DNA from: Arthrobacter sp. MYb214
GTDB taxonomy: Bacteria; Actinomycetota; Actinomycetes; Actinomycetales; Micrococcaceae
Direction of reading: 5' to 3'
NCBI RefSeq assembly: GCF_002979865.1
Contig: NZ_PCPZ01000001.1
Span: forward strand, 434,001-498,000
Length of the DNA stretch: 64,000 bases
Position 1 is the stretch's first letter. Each line of letters opens with the position of its first letter. Below, piece by piece: positions 1 to 12,070 of the stretch. The position numbers and the translations under genes were made by a program. The notes beneath the pieces are model-generated. The model had not been told where the DNA came from, did no database searches, and worked only from the letters and a program-made list of their open reading frames with translations.

Positions 1-1559
<1,559 letters not shown>

Positions 1560-1561
1560 GA

Positions 1562-2485
1562 TTACTCTCCTTCCCCGTGCTCTACTACGACGCCGTTAAC
1601 AACATCTGGCTTACGGTCGTACTCTTCACCAATGTGTCCATCTTCCATCTTTGCCAGCTGAGCCTTGAACTCGGACTCATTGACAACCTCGACGTTGAAG
1701 AGCATCTCGGAGTGGTACTCGCCGCAAAGCTCGGCGCACTTTCCGTCGTAGCTGCCTTCAACCTGTGGAGTCAGGTAGATGTAGTTGGTCTTGCCTGGGA
1801 TCATGTCCAGCTTCTGCAAGAAGGCTGGTACCCAGAAGGAGTGGATGACATCGCGGCTATTCAGCTCAAGGGTTACCGACTTGCCCGCTGGCAGGTACAA
1901 GGTTGGCAGTTCTTCGCGAACGCCTTCCGAGCCATCGGTGTTCAGGTGAGCCTGTTCGCCGGCGTAATACTTCTCGGTGCCCTGGTAGCTGTAGTTGAAG
2001 TCCCACGACCATTGCTTGGCTCGGACGTCGACTACGACCTCAGAATCAACAGGGGCGTTGATCTGCTTTTCCAGGGTGTTGTTGAAGCTAAAGAAGACTA
2101 GAACAAGGACCAAAGGAATGGCCGTGTAGAAGATCTCCAATGGCAGGTTGTAGCTCAGCTGACGCGGGTAACCCGTATCGTTCTTGCGGCGGCGGTAGGC
2201 GATGACGCACCAGAGCATCAATCCCCAGGTCAATACGCCGACGACAATAACAGCGATCCACGAGTTAACCCAGAAATCCTGGATTGCCCCGGTGTGGTTG
2301 GTGGTGTCGCGCTCCACGTTTGGGAGCCAACCGCGTTTTGCCTCCGCTGTACATCCCGTCAACAGCAATGCGCCAGTGCCGACTAAAGCCAGTACTTTGG
2401 CTTTAGCGGACCCGCGACTGCCGGTTCGGTCTTGCGAACTCACAGACGGCCCTTCCTCTTTGTTGGTGCAGAATGTGGTCTTCAT
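1562..2485 (-). CDS. ctaC: Cytochrome c oxidase subunit II, lipoprotein
   Basis: This is the CuA-bearing subunit that takes electrons from cytochrome c (or the bcc complex in actinobacteria) and passes them to subunit I. The 307-residue protein has a lipobox ending in LLTGC with Cys45 as the likely lipidation site, two membrane helices near residues 72-97 and 115-135, and a cupredoxin domain. The CuA site is visible as Cys250, Cys254, His258 and Met261 with an upstream His in VIHSFW. It lies directly upstream of ctaD. The start is uncertain: a GTG at codon 15 would leave a more usual signal peptide length. Confidence 0.96.
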   Translation of the reverse strand: MKTTFCTNKEEGPSVSSQDRTGSRGSAKAKVLALVGTGALLLTGCTAEAKRGWLPNVERDTTNHTGAIQDFWVNSWIAVIVVGVLTWGLMLWCVIAYRRRKNDTGYPRQLSYNLPLEIFYTAIPLVLVLVFFSFNNTLEKQINAPVDSEVVVDVRAKQWSWDFNYSYQGTEKYYAGEQAHLNTDGSEGVREELPTLYLPAGKSVTLELNSRDVIHSFWVPAFLQKLDMIPGKTNYIYLTPQVEGSYDGKCAELCGEYHSEMLFNVEVVNESEFKAQLAKMEDGHIGEEYDRKPDVVNGVVVEHGEGE

Positions 2486-2591
2486 AAGTCACCTCGTGGT
2501 TTAAACGAGTTGCACGGTGAGGTGGCTCACGAAGGGAAACATAGTTTTACTACTTAATGTAGAGCTTACCCTCTTTGGGGTCAGAATGCCG

Positions 2592-2645
2592 AAAAACGCC
2601 GCTGTGCTAACGAGAAATTTCTTCAACGTTTGAACAGCGGCGTTT
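2592..2645 (-). terminator. Rho-independent terminator after erpA
   Basis: Arms of 12 bp at 2594-2605 and 2634-2645 pair perfectly around a 28-nt loop that itself can fold. Read on the minus strand the stem is followed by a run of T. It sits just downstream of the erpA stop and upstream of the ctaC start. Confidence 0.8.
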
Positions 2646-2657
2646 GTTCCCTACGGC

Positions 2658-3032
2658 CTAGTGGAAGGAATCTCCACAGGCGCAGGAACCCGATGCGGCC
2701 GGGTTGTCGATGGTGAAGCCCTGCTTCGAGATGGTGTCCTCGAAATCAATGGACGCGCCAGCGAGGTACGGGACGCTCATCTTGTCAACGATGACCTCAA
2801 CGCCATCGAAGTTGCGTACCGCGTCGCCGTCGAGCATGCGCTCATCGAAGTAAAGCTGGTAGATAAGGCCCGAGCAGCCACCTGGCTGCACGGCGATGCG
2901 GAGACGAAGATCATCCCGGCCTTCCTGTTCCAGAAGCGAGCGAACCTTGTCCGCCGCCACGTCGGAAATCTCTACCTCATGGGTTGGCACCTCAGTTGGA
3001 TCGCCCTTGGTCTGGTCAACAGATGCAGTCAT
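2658..3032 (-). CDS. erpA: Iron-sulfur cluster insertion protein, ErpA/HesB (A-type carrier) family
   Basis: A-type carriers receive Fe-S clusters from the assembly machinery and hand them to apo-enzymes. The 124-residue protein shows the three conserved cysteines of the family: Cys53 in PGGCSG, and Cys117 and Cys119 in the C-terminal CAC motif. The start is an ATG followed by an acidic and polar N-terminal tail. It is monocistronic, with its own terminator, between the dipeptidase and the oxidase genes. Whether it should be called erpA or a generic HesB/IscA protein cannot be settled from sequence alone. Confidence 0.93.
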   Translation of the reverse strand: MTASVDQTKGDPTEVPTHEVEISDVAADKVRSLLEQEGRDDLRLRIAVQPGGCSGLIYQLYFDERMLDGDAVRNFDGVEVIVDKMSVPYLAGASIDFEDTISKQGFTIDNPAASGSCACGDSFH

Positions 3033-3166
3033 GATTTTCCTCCCATACTGCTCGATGCGGCACCAAGCTCCAGATTTGTTACTGGAACCGGCACCTCTGT
3101 TCTTGCTTCTATCCTACGTCGCTACGCTGAAGAATTCTTCCCCTGCGTCTCTCCGTATGACACGGT

Positions 3167-4576
3167 TCATAGTCCCTTGGCGTTGATCCTCGCCAGCATG
3201 AGGGCTTCAGCCTCAATTGCGTGCTGGAAGTCGCCTAGATGCAGCGACTCGTTGGCCGAGTGCGCACGCGAATCGGGATCCTCGACACCGGTCACCAGGA
3301 TCTGCGCCTTCGGGAAAACTTCCAGCAAATCTGCGATGAATGGAATTGATCCACCCAGGCCCATATTCACTGGTACAACGCCCCAAGCTTGTTCAAGCGC
3401 CCAGCGCGCAGTGTCATTTGCCGAAGCGTCCAGGTTCGCCTTGTAGGCGTTGCCTGCTTCGGTGACGACAAATTCAACCTCGGCACCGCGAAGGTCAACG
3501 CTTTTGACGTGTGCCTCAAGGGCCTTGAGCGCATCTGCAGGATTCTGCCCTGGGGCCAGGCGCATCGATACCTTGAAACGCGTTGCCGGCAGCAAGGTAT
3601 TCGACGAGTGGTCGACACTCGGGATATCCATTCCAATCACGCTCAGTGCTGGTTTATTCCACAAGCGGTCGGTGATCTTGCCGGTGCCGGCAAGCTGGAA
3701 GGATTCCAGAACGCCGGAGTCCCTGCGGAATTCGGCTTCGTCGAAGTCGACTTCAGCGATGTCGTTGGCAACCAGGCCGGCAACGGCAACAGAACCGTCT
3801 TCGTTGTGGAAGCTGGAGATCAACTTGGCGGCGAGAATCGGGCCATCGAGAACTGGTCCGCCAAACATGCCCGAGTGAACTGCATGGTTCAACGAGCGAA
3901 CGGTGATCTCCGCTGCGCACATGCCGCGCAGCGAGCTGGTCAGTGCTGGGGTTCCAACCGACCAGTTGGACGAGTCGGCAACTACGATCACATCTGCTGC
4001 CAACTTGTCCTGATGGGCTTCGAGGAAGTTGCGGAATGATGGGGATCCTGCTTCTTCCTCCCCCTCGAAGAAGTAGGTTACGCCGACGCCGAAATCGCCA
4101 ATGAGGTCCAGCACGGCGCGCATCGCCGCGATGTGGACCATGATGCCGGCCTTGTCGTCAGCGGCACCGCGGCCGAACAGCCGGTCCCCTACTTTCGTGG
4201 CTTCGAATACCGGGGTGTTCCAGTCCGCCTCGTTGCCAGGAGGCTGGACGTCGTGGTGTGCGTACAGGAGCACGGTTGGCTTTCCGGGTGCCGCCTTGCG
4301 CTGGGCTACCACGGCAGGCGCGCCCATAGCGCCGTTCTGCGCAGGCTCGCGCAGGATTTCCACGGTCTCCATCCCGGCCGACTTGGCCAATTCGGCCACT
4401 GCCGCAGCCGATTTTTCCAGGTTCTGCGGGTCGAAGGATTCCCATGCGATGCTCGGGATCGCGACCAGGGAAGTGAGCTCTTCGAGGATCTTCTCGAAGT
4501 TCGTGTCGATGTGGCTTTTTAGCGCGGCAATATCGACGCCGCTTGCAACAGCGTCGAAGGTAGTATTTTCGGTCAT
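3167..4576 (-). CDS. M20 family dipeptidase
   Basis: This is a zinc-dependent M20 metallopeptidase that probably hydrolyses dipeptides in the cytoplasm. Metal and catalytic motifs are in order: HHDVQP (His107/His108, Asp109), GRGAADDKAG (Asp140/Asp141), and EGEEEAGS around residues 171-178, which supplies the catalytic Glu pair. The middle portion carries the lid/dimerisation domain. At 469 residues it matches the usual length of actinobacterial M20 dipeptidases. It is divergent from the DUF3043 gene, with about 70 bp between them. The exact peptide substrate is unknown. Confidence 0.9.
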   Translation of the reverse strand: MTENTTFDAVASGVDIAALKSHIDTNFEKILEELTSLVAIPSIAWESFDPQNLEKSAAAVAELAKSAGMETVEILREPAQNGAMGAPAVVAQRKAAPGKPTVLLYAHHDVQPPGNEADWNTPVFEATKVGDRLFGRGAADDKAGIMVHIAAMRAVLDLIGDFGVGVTYFFEGEEEAGSPSFRNFLEAHQDKLAADVIVVADSSNWSVGTPALTSSLRGMCAAEITVRSLNHAVHSGMFGGPVLDGPILAAKLISSFHNEDGSVAVAGLVANDIAEVDFDEAEFRRDSGVLESFQLAGTGKITDRLWNKPALSVIGMDIPSVDHSSNTLLPATRFKVSMRLAPGQNPADALKALEAHVKSVDLRGAEVEFVVTEAGNAYKANLDASANDTARWALEQAWGVVPVNMGLGGSIPFIADLLEVFPKAQILVTGVEDPDSRAHSANESLHLGDFQHAIEAEALMLARINAKGL

Positions 4577-4645
4577 GCCTTCAGCCTAGCAATTCCTCGC
4601 GTATCGAATGTCACGCCGCTAACTATTTCCGGCTAGAATAGAGGG

Positions 4646-5239
4646 GTGTTTGGACGTAAGAAGGATGAACCTCAATCCCCCGTAAATGTGGAGTCTGCCC
4701 AGCAGGCCCCGGAAACAACCGACGGCCGCAAGACTGGTCCAACGCCCAAGCGCAATGCGCAGCAGGCGAACCGTCAGCGCCCGTTGGTTCCTACCGATCG
4801 CAAGGCCGCTAAGGAAGCCCAGCGTCAACAGCGTGTTGAAGCGCAGAATCGTTTGCGCTTAGCCAACGAAACTGGCGATGAACGCTACCTGATGCCACGC
4901 GACAAGGGTGAGCAGAAGCGCTACACCCGTAACTTCATTGACTCTCGCTGGATGTTCGGCGAGTTCATGATGTTCATCATCCTGGCCTTCTTGGTTGTCT
5001 CGCTGGTGTTCCAGCGCAACCTGCAGATCCAGATGTTTGTGCAGGCAGCCCTCTGGGTTGTTATCGCACTGATCATCATCGAAGCAATTGTGACGACCAT
5101 CCTCTTGAAGAAGCGCCTGGTCGCCAAGTTCGGCCACATGGAAAAGGGCGTACGCATGTACGCGGCAATGCGTGGAATGCAGTTCCGCAAATTGCGCCTG
5201 CCAAAGCCACAGGTCAAGCGCGGCGCAAATATCGACTAG
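4646..5239 (+). CDS. DUF3043 family membrane protein
   Basis: This 197-residue protein starts at a GTG. Residues 1-90 are polar and basic, rich in Gln, Lys and Arg, with probable cytoplasmic location. Two hydrophobic helices follow near 104-122 and 130-152, then a short basic tail (residues 155-197). This layout, and the conserved stretch DKGEQKRYTRNFIDSR just before the first helix, fits the actinobacterial DUF3043 family, whose function is not known. It is monocistronic, with a strong terminator 20 bp downstream. Confidence 0.85.
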   Translation: MFGRKKDEPQSPVNVESAQQAPETTDGRKTGPTPKRNAQQANRQRPLVPTDRKAAKEAQRQQRVEAQNRLRLANETGDERYLMPRDKGEQKRYTRNFIDSRWMFGEFMMFIILAFLVVSLVFQRNLQIQMFVQAALWVVIALIIIEAIVTTILLKKRLVAKFGHMEKGVRMYAAMRGMQFRKLRLPKPQVKRGANID

Positions 5240-5257
5240 TCGATACCGCTAGACCGC

Positions 5258-5289
5258 AAAGGGGCAAGCTCGCTGAGCTTGCCCCTTTC
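5258..5289 (+). terminator. Terminator after the DUF3043 gene
   Basis: AAAGGGGCAAGCTC and its complement are separated by GCT, giving a 14-bp stem with a CTTTCT tail on the plus strand, 18 bp after the stop codon. Confidence 0.85.
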
Positions 5290-5575
5290 TAGTTAATTGC
5301 TTGGTTGAATAACAATGTTCAAAATTTGTGGAGCCAACTACAAGGTGATGCAAATTCTGCGATAGGAATATCGTTGCCGCGACGCATTTCTGCCAATCCT
5401 GTCCGTGCTCGCAGCATGCGGCCTTGTTGGCTCCGATACAAGGATTCATCCCGGTCGGCAACCGTTATTGCCACCTTCTCCCCTAGCGCGGCTGCCCTTG
5501 CCTAGTCTCCTGATCCAAGTTGCGTTCAAAGCTGTTGCAGGCAGGACGTACGCAGAAGATGGGCCCGGTTAACGC
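5290..5575. other. Gene-free stretch of lower GC between DUF3043 gene and pyrD
   Basis: No convincing gene is seen. A minus-strand frame at about 5330-5485 could encode some 51 residues from a GTG with an AGGGG-like ribosome site (it includes EMRRGNDIPIAEF), but codon third positions are not GC-biased as in the neighbouring genes. It may be a remnant. A plus-strand frame over the same stretch has even less support. Confidence 0.3.
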
Positions 5576-5612
5576 GGAATGGCTCCGATTCTTCGAGAAT
5601 CGGAGCCATTCC
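5576..5612 (-). terminator. Perfect hairpin downstream of pyrD
   Basis: Seventeen-bp perfect arms at 5576-5592 and 5596-5612 enclose a 3-nt loop, about 30 bp after the pyrD stop on the minus strand. There is no T run, so it is either a non-canonical terminator or an RNA-stabilising 3' hairpin. Confidence 0.65.
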
Positions 5613-5642
5613 GGAGCATTTGGGAAATTCCACTCCAAAGAA

Positions 5643-6707
5643 CTAGAGCATGTGCTCCAGGTCCTTATTGATCGAACGTGCCCAGAACGGACCCTCGTAG
5701 AGGAATGCGGTGTAACCCTGTACCAGGTCCGCGCCTGCGTCCAGGCGTTCCTTCACATCCGCGGCATTTTCCACGCCGCCGACGGCGATCAGAGCCATCT
5801 CGGCCGGAACAAGTGCACGCAACTGGCGAAGAACTTCAAGCGATCGCTGCTTGAGCGGAGCGCCAGATAGCCCGCCGGCGCCAATCTCTTCAACCTTGGA
5901 CGCATCGCTGGTCAAGTTCTCGCGACCGATGGTCGTATTGGTGGCAATAATGCCGTCGAGTTCAAGTTCCATGGCCAAGCGTGCAACGTCAGCGACATCC
6001 TCATCGCTAAGATCGGGAGCAATCTTGACCAGCAAGGGAATATGGCGGCCGGCAACCTTGTCAGCCAACTGGCCGACTTCCGAAAGCAGCGGACGAAGAG
6101 AGTCAACGCTCTGGAGCAGGCGCAGACCCGGGGTGTTGGGGCTCGAAACATTGACGACCAGGTAATCTGCGTGGATCGCCAGCTGGCGGGTGGACGCCAG
6201 GTAATCCCCTACCGCGTCTTCCAGCTCTACAACCTTGGTCTTGCCGATATTCACGCCGATGACCGGGCGGGTTCCAGCGTAACCAGTCTTGAGCTCTTGG
6301 CGAGAACTGGCGACACGGGCAGCGACAGTTTCGGCGCCTTCGTTGTTGAAGCCCATCCGGTTGATTACCGCGCGGTCCTCAACCAAGCGGAAGAGCCGCG
6401 GTTGCGGGTTGCCGGACTGGGCCTGTCCGGTGACGGTTCCGATTTCAACATGGCCGAAACCGATATCGCTCAACGCCAGGATTCCGGTGGCGCCCTTGTC
6501 GAAGCCAGCAGCCAATCCGAATGGGGATGGGAAGTCGATGCCCATAACGGTGCGCTTCAGCTTGGGTGCCGGAGCGAAGAACTTGCGAGCTGCCTTAGTG
6601 AGCCCTGCGCGTTGCGCAATCTTGATCGCGTTGAATGCAAAATGGTGAGCCTGTTCAGGATCCATCTTGGTGAACACGTGCTTGAAGACCAGTGGGTATA
6701 TGCGCAT
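5643..6707 (-). CDS. pyrD: Dihydroorotate dehydrogenase (quinone), class 2
   Basis: It oxidises dihydroorotate to orotate and passes electrons to the quinone pool at the membrane, step 4 of UMP synthesis. The N-terminal helical part (residues 1-45, PLVFKH, DPEQAHH) is the membrane-associating segment of class 2 enzymes. The FMN barrel follows with AGFDKGATG, NRMGFNNEG, the active-site NVSSPNTPGLR (Ser188/189), ATNTTIGRE, GGLSGAPLK and AVGGV. I use the ATG at 6707 because it begins the family's usual N-terminus and has GGGAAA upstream; an open frame extends 23 codons further. The gene lies apart from the main pyr operon at 48-57 kb. Confidence 0.96.
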   Translation of the reverse strand: MRIYPLVFKHVFTKMDPEQAHHFAFNAIKIAQRAGLTKAARKFFAPAPKLKRTVMGIDFPSPFGLAAGFDKGATGILALSDIGFGHVEIGTVTGQAQSGNPQPRLFRLVEDRAVINRMGFNNEGAETVAARVASSRQELKTGYAGTRPVIGVNIGKTKVVELEDAVGDYLASTRQLAIHADYLVVNVSSPNTPGLRLLQSVDSLRPLLSEVGQLADKVAGRHIPLLVKIAPDLSDEDVADVARLAMELELDGIIATNTTIGRENLTSDASKVEEIGAGGLSGAPLKQRSLEVLRQLRALVPAEMALIAVGGVENAADVKERLDAGADLVQGYTAFLYEGPFWARSINKDLEHML

Positions 6708-6767
6708 GGAACCATTTTCCCGTGAAGAACCCGAAACAGACAACTTGAGATGGGTAGTATTCAAGAT

Positions 6768-7814
6768 ATGAAGCACTTCGTTGTTCCAGAAAGCAGCAGT
6801 TGGCCAGACTTTATGTCTTCAACTAGGCCGGGGCAATGGGTCGAAGATCCCCTCGGGCCTGATTTTGAGCACCAAACCTTGGATTTCGGCGTCGATGCGG
6901 AAGGACCGGCCGTCGCGACCTTGGTCCGCTATTGCCCGGCTGGATTCAGGAATCGGCTCGGACGACGAGCCCAGGGAATTGTTCTGAGCGTGCATGGCTG
7001 GAGCGATTATTTTTACAACCGCGAACTGGCAGCTTTCTGGCATCACCATGGATACCACTTCTACGCACTTGATCTACGCAGGCATGGACGCAGTCTGAGA
7101 GCCGAACATGCTTTGCCTGGTTATGTCGATGACTTGGCGGACTTCGATGAGGAGCTCAATGCGAGCTTGGAACTGCTGCGTAATGAGCATCCTCAATTAC
7201 CGGTGGTTGCCCAAGGGCACTCGACGGGCGGCTTGATCCTCAGCTTGTGGCTTGCGCGCCAAGCGCCGGGCATTAAAGCTCTTGTCCTGAATGCTCCATG
7301 GCTTGAGTTTCAGGGAACGGCCTTCCTGCGCATTCCTTTTCACGGCCTAATGGAAGCGATCACTCGCACGAATCCGCGCAGGAAGCTCAACGGACCAGAA
7401 TTCGATCATTACTGGCAATCGCTGAGTACTGATAGCCATGGCCAGTGGGACGTTCATCGGCTATGGCGACCACGGATCGCTTTTCCGAACACCGCGGGAT
7501 GGCTGAAAACGATATTCGATGGCCATGCCCTAGTTGCGAAGGGGCTGAAACTTCAACAGCCGATCTTCGTCCTCACCTCGGATCGCACCCATATCGGCAC
7601 GAGCTACTCCCCTGACATGCAGCACTGTGATTCGGTACTCGACGTTCAGCAAACGCGCCTGCGGGCGTTGAAACTAGGCAGTTTCGTTACTTTGTCCGAA
7701 ATTCCGGGCGCAATGCACGATGTGTTCACCTCCGCTGAGCCCGCCAGATCCGCAGCATATCGAGACCTAAGCCTCTGGTTGCGATTGGTGGGAACAGCGC
7801 TGAAAACGTCCTAG
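6768..7814 (+). CDS. Alpha/beta hydrolase (serine aminopeptidase / lysophospholipase-like)
   Basis: This is a soluble alpha/beta-fold hydrolase of about 348 residues. The oxyanion region is [10 protein letters not shown], the nucleophile elbow is GHSTGG with Ser152, and a C-terminal His lies in GAMHDVF; the acid residue is probably in the TSDRTH segment. The pattern resembles the hydrolase_4 (monoglyceride lipase-like) group, but the substrate cannot be inferred. An upstream start at 6750 is possible. It is divergent from pyrD with a gap of about 60 bp, and its 3' end overlaps the convergent uppS by 4 bp. Confidence 0.85.
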   Translation: MKHFVVPESSSWPDFMSSTRPGQWVEDPLGPDFEHQTLDFGVDAEGPAVATLVRYCPAGFRNRLGRRAQGIVLSVHGWSDYFYNRELAAFWHHHGYHFYALDLRRHGRSLRAEHALPGYVDDLADFDEELNASLELLRNEHPQLPVVAQGHSTGGLILSLWLARQAPGIKALVLNAPWLEFQGTAFLRIPFHGLMEAITRTNPRRKLNGPEFDHYWQSLSTDSHGQWDVHRLWRPRIAFPNTAGWLKTIFDGHALVAKGLKLQQPIFVLTSDRTHIGTSYSPDMQHCDSVLDVQQTRLRALKLGSFVTLSEIPGAMHDVFTSAEPARSAAYRDLSLWLRLVGTALKTS

Positions 7815-8617
7815 GCCTGTGGCTTGTCGATAGCTCCGCCGTAACGGCGATCGCGTTTGGCATATTCTTCTACGGCGGTAAACAGCGTTCGCCGGTCGAC
7901 ATCCGGCCAAAGCTGGTCGAGGAAGACCATCTCTGCGTATGCCGACTGCCACAGCAGGAAGTTGCTTGTGCGTTGCTCGCCACTGGTTCGGAGGAAAAGA
8001 TCCACATCAGGCAGTTCCGGAGCATGCAGGTATTTGGCGATAGTCTTTTCACCAACCGAGCTAGCGCGAAGCCTGCCGGCTGCAACATCCTGGGCAATCG
8101 CGCTGACAGCGTCGCCTAGTTCTGCGCGCCCGCCGTAGTTCACGCACATGGTCAGCTGGCAACCCAAGTTGTCTTTGGTGATTTCTTCGGCTTCCTTGAG
8201 TTCATTGATAACCGATTTCCAGAGCTTGGGTTCTCGACCCGACCAGCGTATGCGGACGCCCCATGAGTTCAACGTATCGCGTTGGCGGCGCAGAACATCA
8301 CGTGAGAAGCCCATCAGGAAGCGCACTTCCTCAGGGCTGCGCTTCCAGTTCTCGGTTGAGAACGCGTAGACAGAGACGTACTTGACGCCCAGCTCCACGG
8401 CTCCGGCCACCACATCAAGCAAAGCTGCTTCGCCTGCACGGTGCCCCTCGGTACGAGGCAATCCCCGCTGGTTCGCCCAACGTCCATTGCCATCCATGAC
8501 GATAGCTACGTGTTCAGGGATGAGTTCCTGCGGAATGGCGGGCATCTGCGGATGATCCGGATGCGCATAAGGAGCAACTGGGCCTCGGCGGCCGGTGATC
8601 TTAGGAAGCTTCTTCAA
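7811..8617 (-). CDS. uppS: Isoprenyl (cis-prenyl) diphosphate synthase, UppS family
   Basis: It elongates allylic diphosphates with isopentenyl diphosphate to make the polyprenyl lipid carrier for cell-wall synthesis. All family motifs are present in 268 residues: VMDGNGRWA with catalytic Asp42, EGHRAGE, the YAFSTENW segment, and near the C-terminus [15 protein letters not shown] followed by the LWPDV motif. The start overlaps the recO stop by 4 bp, so recO-uppS form one transcript, an arrangement I know from other actinobacteria. Chain length (C50 or C55) cannot be told from the sequence. Confidence 0.95.
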   Translation of the reverse strand: MKKLPKITGRRGPVAPYAHPDHPQMPAIPQELIPEHVAIVMDGNGRWANQRGLPRTEGHRAGEAALLDVVAGAVELGVKYVSVYAFSTENWKRSPEEVRFLMGFSRDVLRRQRDTLNSWGVRIRWSGREPKLWKSVINELKEAEEITKDNLGCQLTMCVNYGGRAELGDAVSAIAQDVAAGRLRASSVGEKTIAKYLHAPELPDVDLFLRTSGEQRTSNFLLWQSAYAEMVFLDQLWPDVDRRTLFTAVEEYAKRDRRYGGAIDKPQA

Positions 8618-9369
8618 TTTCTCTCCACAAGACGTAGGGAATTCACGGCACGCTCAAGGTGCCACTGCAAGTAGTTGGCCACGATATCTGCTGCTTGCTT
8701 GCGCGCTCGAGGTCCTGCTTCTGCCACGGTGGACCAGTCCCCTTCCAGCAGCGCCTGCAGATATTCAATGGTGACGGGATGCGGCGATAACGATCCAGAG
8801 GGGCGGCATTCTGGGCAGACGACCCCGCCAAGCTGGACGTGGAGCGCTTGATGCGGGCCAGGCTTGCCGCAGCGCACGCAGTCGGTAAAGGACGGCGCCC
8901 AACCAGCAACCGAGAGGGCCCGCAAGATGTAGGAGTCCAGCACGGCTCCGGAATCGACTCGCTGCTTGGATAACAGGGCGATCGCACCGTGGAAGAGCTG
9001 ATACTGCTGGAGGGCTGAATCGCTTTCTGTTTCCAGCAGTTTTTCAGCGATCTCCGACATGGCGTTGGCCACCGTGTAGCTCGGGTAATCCATGACCAGC
9101 AATTGGCCGTATGGATTTCGAAGCTGTGCCTGCGAGACGATATCGAGATTGCGGCCCATCACCAGAAGCGCGTCGACTTCCATGAACGGTTCCAGCGTGG
9201 CGCCCATCCGCGACGACGTCCGGCGTACGCCCTTAGCCACCGCACGGACAATCCCATTGGGTGTCAGCAGGGTGATGATGCGATCGGCTTCTCCCAGCTT
9301 GTGGGTACGCAAGACCAAACCACGGGTGTGGTAGCTCTTGGAAGCGAAACCTGATCTGGACACGGACAA
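8614..9369 (-). CDS. recO: DNA repair protein RecO
   Basis: RecO loads RecA onto SSB-coated single strands in the RecFOR pathway. The 251-residue protein has the N-terminal OB-fold (residues 12-85, with [14 protein letters not shown]) and a helical C-terminal part carrying a zinc site, Cys164, Cys167, Cys185 and Cys188 (CVRC and CPEC). It is the first gene of a two-gene unit with uppS. Confidence 0.95.
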   Translation of the reverse strand: MSVSRSGFASKSYHTRGLVLRTHKLGEADRIITLLTPNGIVRAVAKGVRRTSSRMGATLEPFMEVDALLVMGRNLDIVSQAQLRNPYGQLLVMDYPSYTVANAMSEIAEKLLETESDSALQQYQLFHGAIALLSKQRVDSGAVLDSYILRALSVAGWAPSFTDCVRCGKPGPHQALHVQLGGVVCPECRPSGSLSPHPVTIEYLQALLEGDWSTVAEAGPRARKQAADIVANYLQWHLERAVNSLRLVERN

Positions 9370-9412
9370 TATTCTCCCACTTCAACTCCCAAAGTTCTGA
9401 ATCCAACGATTC

Positions 9413-10006
9413 CTATGGGTGTCGATTCGTCCCTGGGCGCGGTAGCTGCAGGAGCAACCCGGCATCTACCGGGCCCGAGGAAAAGGGGTTCAAGGTGTCT
9501 CTCGACTTGAATTGAGCGGGAACACCGACAGCGACGCAGTTATCAGGCAGGTCAGTAGCGACCACGGCATTCGCTCCTATATTGCACCGGCTACCTACTT
9601 GCACGCCACGCAATACCGTGGCACCGGATCCAATCATGCAGTCGCTGCCGATGACGGTTGTAGCTGGACCGGCAGACCCGGCTGCCGCGATAGTGGCCCC
9701 CTGGTAAATCAAAGTTCTGGATCCAATTACCGTATTAGGCCCGATAACGACACCAGTGCCGTGATCGATGAGAACGGGACTGCCAAAAACAGCAGAGGGA
9801 TGGATGTCGATTTGCGTCAATGATCGGGCAATGAGCCTGATGATTTTCGACAGACCCCTGGTTGTCTTGCGCTGCCACAGCTGGTGAGTAACCCGATGCA
9901 TCCAGATCGCGTGCAAGCCCGTTGAAGTAGTTGCCGTGGCCAATAGTCCTTGTGCTGCCGGATCGCCCGCAATGACCGCGCGGATTTCATCCATGAAACG
10001 GGGCAA
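9413..10006 (-). CDS. cysE: Serine O-acetyltransferase (left-handed beta-helix hexapeptide family)
   Basis: It makes O-acetylserine from serine and acetyl-CoA for cysteine synthesis. The N-terminal helical part has DPAAQG and GLHAIWMHRVTHQLW, typical of bacterial CysE/EpsC. The hexapeptide helix begins at IDIHPSA and contains LIDHGTGVVIG with the active-site Asp-His. The C-terminal tail is longer than usual (about 30 residues, Pro and Arg rich). I chose a TTG start because AGGGAA lies 6 nt upstream; an ATG four codons inside (9994) is the alternative. No cysK is adjacent. Confidence 0.88.
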   Translation of the reverse strand: MPRFMDEIRAVIAGDPAAQGLLATATTSTGLHAIWMHRVTHQLWQRKTTRGLSKIIRLIARSLTQIDIHPSAVFGSPVLIDHGTGVVIGPNTVIGSRTLIYQGATIAAAGSAGPATTVIGSDCMIGSGATVLRGVQVGSRCNIGANAVVATDLPDNCVAVGVPAQFKSRDTLNPFSSGPVDAGLLLQLPRPGTNRHP

Positions 10007-10064
10007 AGCTCTTCCCTTTCCTCGTCGGCGCTTGCTTGCCAGCCGCCCTGGCAGTATATGGAAG

Positions 10065-10106
10065 GCAAAACGCCACGGCCAGCGTGGTGAGGCTGGCCGT
10101 GGCGTT
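10065..10106 (-). terminator. Terminator after leuA
   Basis: Perfect 15-bp arms at 10069-10083 and 10092-10106 enclose an 8-nt loop. On the minus strand the stem runs directly into TTTTGCCTT. It sits about 30 bp after the leuA stop. Confidence 0.88.
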
Positions 10107-10134
10107 GAGCTGGCAACAAGGTGGTGCCGCAGAC

Positions 10135-11961
<1,827 letters not shown>

Positions 11962-12018
11962 CTAGCGGTCCTTTGGATCCTCGCAGCGGCTAAGTAGTAG
12001 TAGAAGCTCGAAATGCAC
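11962..12018 (-). CDS. leuA leader peptide with five consecutive Leu codons
   Basis: An 18-codon frame starts at GTG and reads VHFELLLLLSRCEDPKDR before TAG. The five leucines are CTT CTA CTA CTA CTT; CTA is a rare codon in GC-rich genomes. The -10 hexamer TATGCT ends 7 nt before the GTG, so the transcript probably starts on the start codon (leaderless). Leucine-rich leader peptides before leuA are known from actinobacteria, and this one fits that class. The leuA start lies 88 nt downstream of its stop. Confidence 0.85.
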   Translation of the reverse strand: MHFELLLLLSRCEDPKDR

Positions 12019-12024
12019 GAAATG

Positions 12025-12053
12025 AGCATAGCACCGCGCTTTGGAGGCAAGTG
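12025..12053 (-). promoter_or_regulatory. Promoter of the leuA leader transcript
   Basis: The -10 is TATGCT (12025-12030). With a 17-bp spacer the -35 would be CACTTG (12048-12053), a weak match. The predicted start site coincides with the G of the leader peptide GTG at 12018. Confidence 0.6.
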
Positions 12054-12070
12054 AAACTTATGTCACTTGC
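12047..12070. promoter_or_regulatory. Inverted repeat over the leuA -35 region, operator candidate
   Basis: GCAAGTGA (12047-12054) and TCACTTGC (12063-12070) are perfect 8-bp arms with an 8-nt spacer, lying across the presumed -35. The placement suits a repressor. A further TGTCAC at 12072-12077 repeats the half-site in direct orientation. Confidence 0.55.
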
